Positions 56,712-64,000 of a stretch of 64,000 bases of DNA are shown here, in pieces. The notes under the pieces were generated by a model. The model saw only the letters and a program-made list of their open reading frames with translations. It did no database searches and was not told the DNA's origin. Where the stretch lies: positions 53,411,636 to 53,475,635 of the forward strand of contig NC_134017.1 of assembly GCF_040712315.1 (NCBI RefSeq), read 5' to 3'. Each line of letters starts with the position of its first letter. Within the stretch, counting starts at the first letter, position 1. The DNA is from Castanea sativa. Its lineage: Eukaryota; Streptophyta; Magnoliopsida; Fagales; Fagaceae. The position numbers and the translations under genes were made by a program.

Positions 56712-57529
56712 CACACACACACAAATTGATGAAGTAGCACTTTCCTCTTTTATGTTTGAGGTAGTTTCATTCCCCCTAAACTAAAGTTGAATAATTTCCT
56801 CCTTTATATTTTATAAATGAGCATATACTCCTATTGTTACTCTCTTATTTAAACTCTAACGAAATCTTATAATTCCTAAAATATTCCATTGTGTAATGTC
56901 TAAAAAACTCCTACTAAATTTTAATGTCCCAAAAAATTTATTCTTGTATTTTGAATATTATGTGGTAGATTGGTAGTCATACTTGAAAAATTAGATTAAT
57001 GATATATGGTGTTCTATTTGTTACCTAAAGAATACTAATTTATTAGGTTTAAATCTTCTAAACTTATAATTTTATCTAATAGAAACTTTAATGATAGATG
57101 TCTTTTGTTATTTTGTTCTCTTTTTTAACTACTTTTCCTACATAAAATGGTGTTCATTAAAAATAAGTAAGCTAAATATCGTAGTTAGACTCATAAAATA
57201 AGATGATAAAGAATGAAGTATAAATAACAAAATCTTCATTGTAGATTGTTACAAGTATTTAATTTGATGAAAATCTTCAAAAAAATTGTAGCATATATCA
57301 TCATTCATTGCAAAAATTTAAATATTGTGGAAAGATGATGACATTCATTATCATTCTTTGTATTGGTGAGTAGATATCACATTTAGTAAATAGGTTCTAA
57401 GAAATTGTCAGAGTAAATAGATATTTAAATAACTATTTTAAATTTAAGTACATGATTTCATATTTCTTTAACAAAAAAAATCTATATTAATTTTCTCGCT
57501 TAAGGGGCGGCACGTGCAACCCACACTAG
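55036..57529 (+). mobile_element. Non-autonomous Helitron, ~2.5 kb
   Basis: It starts TCTACTAACTATATTAAAAA and ends with a GC-rich stretch (GGGGCGGCACGTGC), then AACCCACACTAG followed by T. The DNA on either side is continuous at 40190–40225 in the duplicated copy, which is an empty site. The base before the 5' TC is T instead of the usual A. The interior has an imperfect ~115-bp direct repeat (55060–55300) and repeated TTTTGTTGTGTTCCTAG blocks, but no Rep/helicase gene. Confidence 0.75.
56679..56723. repeat. A-run and (AC)n microsatellite
   Basis: About 18 A residues pass into 13 or so AC units. It lies inside the Helitron. Confidence 0.95.
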
Positions 57530-57649
57530 TTTTTAGTAAAAGCAGGCAATATTATCAAAACATTAGTAATCTCTAAAACCGGCCATGCAACGGTTTACTT
57601 GCATAATGGTAAGATTCAATATCTTTGGTAGATTGAAAGCGTGCAATAT

Positions 57650-58878
57650 CTTTGTCTAGTTAAAAATTTAGAATAGTTGTAAAAATATTTAGAAGTTAAC
57701 AAAAAAAATCAATTAATTTTATCTAGTATATTCACAATAAAATATATAAACATATAATGACATATTTAATATAATTATTTTTTATTTTTTATTTTATAAT
57801 TTCATTGTTATAATAAAGAAAAATTATTCAAACCTTAAACGTCTTCATTGAAAACACTAAAAAGCGACAGTAAACTACAAAACTCTTGACAAAATATTAT
57901 TGATTCTTAAGCTATCTTTATGCAATATAAACATTGACGGTGAATCAATGCAAGCAAACACGTTTTGGAAAAAAAAAAAATGTTTAGCTTAATGCAAGCA
58001 AACACATTACACATACACGGTAAGTCAGAAAGAAGAGTAGATTAAATCATATATGCGCATTTTAAGAAGGGGGAAAAAAAAAAGGAATTTGTGCATACAT
58101 TAAGAAAATCAAAGTAAAGAAAAGAAAATTGTTATGAAAAGTGATCAAAAGTTGAAGTGAAAATACTTTAAATCATTTTTTTCAATTTTTTTTTACTTCC
58201 TTTTTGGTTAACAATTTTTTTGACTTCTCTCTATAATTACTATATATAAATCAAAATCACAAATGAATCATCAAATATATCATATCTTAATTTCTTTCCT
58301 TAACATAGAATTATATTTTGTAAAAAAAATAGAAAAAAAATCACAACTTCCTTATACTGATTTTTAAATATAATTTAGAGTACTTGGAAAAAAATACCTA
58401 TACAATTTTACAAAACTTGTCCAAGTTAAAAGGATCACAAAGACTTATTACACCCGTTTAGTAATTTTAATTGATAAAGTCTTAAATATAAGAAATGACA
58501 AAAAGGAACATAATAAAAGTACTTTGTATTTCAACTTTTGGGTCCTTATTAAAGGCACTAATTAATTGAGAGCTACGGGTCCGAGTAGTAACTATGGAAC
58601 ACTTGACTTCAGTTTTCTTTTTGATAGTAGTTTAATCCCAAGCTCCCAACAAATGATTGAACTTCAACAATATATACATAGTCAAATACACATTTTGTTA
58701 TCAACCAATACAATTGCAAGCAGTAACTTACTCCAAAAGGCCTACACAAAAATAATACAGGCATTGATAGTTTTAATGAAAATGACAAATCACAAGCGAT
58801 CCACAAATTTACAAACTTCTGTCCAACTACCTCCTAGCCCTATAAAAACATCATTTTTCCAATAACAATCATACAGCC
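57650..58878. other. 3' flank of the HMGB gene, no other gene seen
   Basis: AT-rich sequence. The plus-strand frame 58566–58865 overlaps the likely 3' UTR of the minus-strand HMGB gene and has no domain. This stretch has no counterpart in the left duplication copy. Confidence 0.45.
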
Positions 58879-61800
58879 TTACTCATCAAACTCTGAATCT
58901 GAATCCTCAGTTTCTTGATCCTCACCACTTTCCTGCAATAAAAAATATAATGTTTTCATACATATATTTCTAGTGGGTGACCACTGTTATTTAAGACAAA
59001 CCAGGTTACAAATAATAAAGAACTTGTGGAGCAATTTTACCTTTCGCTTGATATAATCTATCATGGCTCTATCAAACTCTGCTCGTTTTTCGGTAGCTAT
59101 ATCATAATATTGAACCTTTTCCTATTGCAGACAACATACCAACAAAGAAAGAAGCATTACAATGCTAGTAACTCTACCCATATCCTTCAAAAAACAAAAA
59201 CAAACAAACAACAATAAAAAATCTACCCATCAAACCTCAAATTTTCTGCTTGACACTTTGGAAGAGTGTATTAGTAAAATCAATCATGTATAACCTTTTT
59301 GATGCTTCATAACAACAGATGAGTGAACAAATAACACAACTGAGAAAGTTGAAAATGCTAAAATAGTGACTAAGAAAGAACCATTACTATTTTCCTGTGT
59401 AATGAATTCTAACACTGTTTGTTTTGAAGTAAAATATTTTCAAACATAAAATATTTAACTGTAAATATTTGGTACAAAAAACAAATGGTATAGCACACAT
59501 AAGCCTGAAATAGACCTTGGCACAAAAAAATTGCATGGCACTAACCTCGAAACAAATGCAAATAGAAGATTTCCTAACAAATTATGTGCAATATATTTCC
59601 AATTGCAGTAGTGGCTCAACAGGCCAGAGGGAGAGTCCTTGAAGCTCTGCTTATTTTAAAATAAGAGGTCCTTGCACTCAAGTCAGACCCCAACAATCTC
59701 AATAAGATTTTTTTTTTTTATAAGTAACGAAATTTTATTGATCAAAAAGGAAATCTCAACAAGATTTTAAAAATTAGTAAAAGATCAAGCAATGACAGCC
59801 CCAAAACCAAGGGCCAAGTTGGCGTAAGGGAAGAGTATCAGAAAATTAATTCATTTTGAGAACCCCAAAAAATAAATAACATCACAAAAATTGTACACCA
59901 CCTGCTCTTCATTGGGTTTTTATTTTTTATGCAACATTTTTTTGCATTAATGGAAAAGATTTACAACTCAGGAATACAGTCTTATGTGCACATGTTATAT
60001 ACCCAACTACTCCAGTAATTAAAATCAACAATACAAAGAATCCAAGAAATTAAATACACTAGAGGGCTTTACTAGCATCTACTAAGTACTAACGTACATG
60101 AAAAAAACAAACTAACAAACTCTAAATAATAATCACCAAGAAAAATTATATGCATCAGATCAACTGGATAGTGAGGTAATAAGTGATCCACAGTTTCTCC
60201 ACTACATTTATGCATACAACACCAGTCCACCATCACTTTCTTCCATTTAATAGGACTATCCACTTTTAAAGCTTTCCACAAGACCACAGTCCAAAGAAAC
60301 AAATTGGACTTTTGTTTTCAACACAAAATGTGTGCACTTACTAGTAAAATATAATTTGAAAGCAGGGTTAGGTAAAAAGTTTCAAAAACTCATATCAAGT
60401 TGAAAACCAAAAAAAGTACAAAAAGAAACACTCAAAAATAGGGTTCCAATTGGGGGTAAATACTCAGTTTTTTGTTCACCCAGTGTACATCCACTGTAGA
60501 CACATAGAGAAGGGGTGGGCTTCCAGTGAAGACCACCCTGTAATAGGTGGGGACAATAGTCCCTTTCTCCTCCTAGAGTCTCTTTCTTTGTGTGGGAGGC
60601 AGCCCTATGTAAAATTCTGACAATAGATAATCTGCAAAGGAGGGGTATTGTTATAGCAGATTGGTATTGTTTGTGTAAATCAGGTGGTGAAAGTGTTAGT
60701 CACTTATTGCCACATTGCCCAATCGCCTCTGATCTGTGGGCTTTTCTCTTCTGCCTAAATGAGATTTCTTGGGACAGTTGGGGGGGGGGGGGGAGCCCTG
60801 GCATGTTTGATGTTATGCATTTGGGGTGAAAGGAATCGCCGCATTTTCAAGGATAAAGCCTAAAGAGTCCACTGTGCCAAATCTCAAGTTTTTTGTTTTT
60901 TGAAGACTCCATGAATGGGGATTGAAGTCTTTCACTCTCTCCATGTATTCTTTGATGGAATTTCTAGACACTATACATTTGTGCTGCTACTATTACTGTA
61001 TTATAGCTGGTTTCATCACTTTCATGTATTCCTTTTCTATTCTTGCTTTGCTTTGATGTTTTTCTTTGATTTGTATACATCCTGTATATACTTTTTATTT
61101 TTAATAAATTTCAATTATCTATCCAAAAAAAAACAGGTGACAAGAGACCCTAACCACCACTGCCTTTCCAAATGGCACCACCTTTACTGACAATGCCACC
61201 ATCCTCACCACAAACAATAAGCATCAAGAAAACCCTCTACATTTGTCACCCATTCCATAATTAAAGGACAATCTTAATGCATACAAAGTTATAAGATTGT
61301 TGTTCACTTGGTTTATTTTTTGCTTACACCCTGTATCCAAGTAAGCATTCTCCCCATTTGTACAAACGTCTCAAACAAATATTAAACAATCAACTCTACA
61401 CTAGAATATACACCCCAAAAAAAAATCTAATTCTAATCAATATAACTGCTCCTAAGATCATTTTCAAATTCAATTCTAGTTTGAACATCCAAGGGAAAAT
61501 TAAGGCATGACTGATTACAAAAATGCACACTGTGACAATGATTCCAGAGCATACAGTATTTTTCCCCTACACATTTGATATCCAGGGCCAACTGAACTAC
61601 TCTCATCCCCCCCCCCCCCAATCCCCAAAAAATAAAATAAAATAAAACAACTGATGTCAAAATTTATATCTTATTCCAACTTAAACTTAGTCCCAGTGCT
61701 ATAAAATTTTAAATATATCTATATATATATAAATAAAATAATGCTTAAAAATAAATATAGCATAAACCTCATATGTCATTGTTTTCCACTTCTCTCCACA

Positions 61801-61986
61801 TGCCTTGCCAATCTGAAAGATGAAAAGAATATTTCATGTACAAGAAAAGAAGAGAGACAACAAACAGGAGAGAGAGGGTGCTAAATCAATAAGTTAATGC
61901 AAATTTGAAAAAGATGTTCCACACTTACATCACGCATTGACTTGACATCTGGATTCTGCTCTTGGAATTCCTTACGAAAATCCTCC
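58879..61986 (-). CDS. HMG-box (HMGB-type) chromatin protein, 3' exons; 5' end not found
   Basis: Four minus-strand exons are supported by GT–AG borders and phase: 61986–61929 ([19 protein letters not shown]), 61812–61768 ([15 protein letters not shown]), 59121–59041 ([20 protein letters not shown]...) and 58932–58879 (acidic tail [17 protein letters not shown], stop TAA). Together they cover most of one HMG box and a short acidic C terminus, the layout of plant HMGB proteins, which bend DNA without sequence specificity. The first exon here begins with one leftover base, so upstream exons encoding the box start (a KRPPTAFF-type segment) must lie at higher coordinates. I could not find them before 64000. 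HMGB14-type is my best guess from recall. The gene is tail-to-tail with the Ycf23-like gene. Confidence 0.82.
59705..59752 (-). repeat. LINE-like 3' tail with poly(A)
   Basis: On the minus strand TTGATCAATAAAATTTCGTTACTTAT is followed by an A run. This looks like the 3' end of a plant LINE. It sits inside the long HMGB intron. Only the tail is recognisable. Confidence 0.45.
60072..60302 (-). pseudogene. LINE zf-RVT fragment in HMGB intron
   Basis: The minus strand encodes [20 protein letters not shown], then [21 protein letters not shown]. The CxxxC and HLLxH pattern is the zinc-binding domain at the C terminus of plant LINE RT (zf-RVT). It is truncated at both ends. The same fragment lies at 40190–40450, so the LINE predates the segmental duplication. 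Confidence 0.75.
60590..61133 (+). pseudogene. LINE 3' end: zf-RVT fragment plus 3' UTR and poly(A)
   Basis: The plus strand reads [20 protein letters not shown], then [22 protein letters not shown] and [10 protein letters not shown], a good zf-RVT match with C, C, H, H, C residues. A T-rich 3' UTR ends with TTAATAAATTTCAATTATC and an A run at 61124–61133. The duplicate near 40735 lacks about 200 bp containing most of this domain. A G15 run interrupts the region at 60780–60794. Confidence 0.75.
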
Positions 61987-62190
61987 CTTGAAAAAAAAAA
62001 AAATCAGTTAAAGATATTAAAAATGTTAAAAACAGGTTCTCATAATCATATATGAAACAGCTGGACATCAAGCTTACTAATATAATGCTTTTAGGCAAGT
62101 CTAGTCATTTTCTAGCATCAACACACCATAATGACAAGAGGAACATACAGTAAAACAACACAAACCTAAAAACACTGTAGACTTATCTCG

Positions 62191-62388
62191 ATGGATTTTG
62201 GTATCCTTCTGCAAGAAAATTTTAATTTCAATCCCAAAGCAAAGGAGAAATTGATTGAGAAAGTTTATGCAAAAGATAAAAGCCATGAAAGTCAATATAC
62301 ATTAATGGTAGATTCTAGAAATGAATTGCAACTGAATAAGCCATTTGAACGCTCCAGTGCAGCTATTATGCAGAAGTTAACGAGGTAA
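62191..62388 (+). other. Possible orphan exon, unknown protein
   Basis: A 65-codon plus-strand frame (FNFNPKAKEKLIEKVYAKDK ... VDSRNELQLNK ... AAIMQKL) is followed by an AACGAG|GTAAAA donor-like site. The composition is protein-like (charged, low in rare residues), unlike nearby AT-rich frames. Its counterpart at 42057–42135 and 43430–43545 is frameshifted and split by an insertion. I do not recognise the family. It could be a relic exon of a retrocopied or captured gene. Confidence 0.3.
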
Positions 62389-62419
62389 AATCATCAATTA
62401 TTTATGCAAAAGTTAAGCT

Positions 62420-64000
62420 TGGTAAAATCATCTCTTCACCCATTGGGTGCATGGGCACAGGAATAGGAAGTTCTGTGTTGGCTTGGGTTATTTTCACTTC
62501 TGCCAGAGACATTTTGTGCACAAATATAAAGAATTTGGACTTTGAAGAGCATTGTCATTGAAGGGCACTCTTTCTGCATTCTACTTTGTTCAACTTGCTT
62601 ATAAAAATATGAAAGGATTTTAGGTGGAAGAAAGAATGTCATTGAAGTATCTTTTTCACACTCAAGCATTATACAATTGCAACATAAGACAAAATTTGGA
62701 TTCTTTAGATTTTGGTTTTATCTTATGTCCAAAGTAATGCTTTTTGCGCCTTCTTTGGGCTCAATTTGTAAAACCTACCCATCTTGTATGTAGCCACAGT
62801 TTATGGTGAACACCTACCTTTCAAAGCATACTTTTTGGGTCGAACACATGTTGGCATGAAAAATATGTGTGCGCATTGTGGAACATTGTTATTTAACTCT
62901 CGGTTCTATCTATACTACAAATAAAATAAAATGACAAAAAAGAATACATGTGTCCAACTCTAACTAATCTGTTGGAGATTCATAGCCGATTCCAAAAAGT
63001 TTTGGGAATAAGGCTTGGTTGTTGTTGTTCTATCTATAGATTTTCCACCCCCTTTTTTCTTTAAGTCCCGCGGCAATGTGATTTGTAATTTTTTTTTTTT
63101 TTTCCAAAACATCTTATGGCGGCAAAATGAGCAACAAAATTCATAACCTTTAATATAATTTCTAAAATGATTTCTGATCATAAAAAATTCATAAATATGC
63201 AACCTTTCAATTTCATGCATTATACTTCCTCATAAGCATGTATTTCTAGGGGAGAAGGACGGAGAAAGATTCATTCAATTATAGGATTGGGATGTAGAAA
63301 ACCAAATGAAAAGAATAATACCATCCCACTTTGTTAATGAATTGAGGTCACCTTTAATGAAGATAAAATCTCTCCACTTTTATCTATAGAATTAAAAGAT
63401 GCATATTCAACTTTCAGAATCAAATCTTTAAGCAGCATTTTTTAAAGGCAATCAACCTCAGAAGTTGTCTAAAATCTTGTAATGAGTGTATCACCTTCTT
63501 CTCCTTCCCTATATTTAATTGGTAATTACACACACACACACACCAAGTGGGTCTTGAACCCATGAGCTCACTCCCACCCCATTTATATGGGGAGACTAAG
63601 TCAAATTCAAGCTTGAGAGCTCATTGGTGTCACACCTTCATGTTTAGCAAACGCAAGCACATTGTTGAACTATTCTAGGACCAAAATGTCCCTTACAGGC
63701 ACATGACATCCTAGTCTTGAAATAACCGAATAACAATAGAATTCACAGTTAAAAAACCATACACTCATATTGGATACTCCCATCTACACTTCGAGACTTG
63801 ATACCTAATAGAATTCACAGTCATCACCTAAAGCCGAGAACTGTTGGCCAAGCGCATTAGTGACCTGCTACCTAATTGTGTATGTTGATATATGCATTAA
63901 CAACAACAATAACAATAAAGCCTCAGCCCCACAATACTGGGTTCAACTATGGATCCTCAAAAATTACTAAAATTACTGATTGGGGTAATAAAATTACTAA
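62420..64000. other. Intergenic or HMGB intron/upstream, nothing else seen
   Basis: No clear exon was found on either strand, although the missing 5' exons of the HMGB gene should lie here or beyond the edge. A short (CA)n run occurs at 63527–63543. The final 130 bp carry ACAACAATAAC-type low-complexity sequence. Confidence 0.45.

Larger units (their letters stand above)
44158..62410. repeat. Right copy of the tandem segmental duplication
   Basis: The partner of 35285–43550, expanded by the insert at 49017–50460, the CACTA-like and hAT-like elements, the Helitron and the retained HMGB gene. The order and orientation of all matching blocks are conserved, so it arose as a head-to-tail duplication. 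Confidence 0.85.

Noticed and set aside
58566..58865. 99-residue plus-strand open frame
   Set aside because: It overlaps the likely 3' UTR of the minus-strand HMGB gene, has no domain, and there is no splice or promoter support.
60780..60794. G15 run as a possible structured (G4) regulatory element
   Set aside because: It is a bare homopolymer inside a dead LINE fragment, where sequencing error or slippage is the simplest explanation.

Overview
This is nuclear DNA from a woody eudicot. The evidence is AT-rich sequence, GT–AG introns in every host gene, a nuclear-type tRNA-Asn, Ty3/gypsy and Ty1/copia debris, Helitron, hAT-like and CACTA-like elements, and a short MITE family of a type I associate with Fagaceae such as oak or chestnut. 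That taxonomic guess comes from pattern memory only. No bacterial, viral or organellar gene set is present.

1–25 kb is a transposon-rich block. A Tat-lineage Ty3/gypsy retrotransposon (1218–12296, minus strand, 5-bp target duplication GAAAT, about 97–98 % LTR identity by eye) sits inside a copia-type LTR (870–1217 plus 12302–12393). It has decayed gag, protease, RT, two RNase H domains and integrase. It also carries a spliced gene on the opposite strand (2419–4932) and a 151-bp tandem array. To its right a copia pol fragment (12.64–16.89 kb) is split by a hAT-like MITE and by a 2.6-kb candidate solo LTR. That LTR contains an array of small hairpin units. A solo LTR (21739–22494) and a truncated plus-strand element (LTR, PBS, gag; 22924–25072) related to the full element follow.

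27–30 kb holds an intact three-exon CHX-type cation/H+ exchanger gene on the minus strand (834 aa).

18–62 kb is shaped by duplication. A nuclear DUF561/Ycf23-like gene with a tRNA-Asn(GTT) inside its first intron occurs three times. There is a remnant (tRNA 17958, last two exons 18885–19310), a 5'-truncated copy with a lost splice acceptor (35287–39693), and an intact nine-exon copy (43989–48645, 305 aa, predicted transit peptide). The second and third copies belong to a large tandem segmental duplication. In its right-hand copy the Ycf23-like gene is followed tail-to-tail by an HMG-box gene (58879–61986, minus, 5' end not found). In the left-hand copy every HMGB exon I can see has been deleted. 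Helitron, hAT-like, CACTA-like and LINE insertions differ between the two copies.

Probably functional: the CHX gene, the third Ycf23-like gene, the HMGB gene and up to three tRNA-Asn genes. Nearly everything else is mobile-element derived or intergenic.
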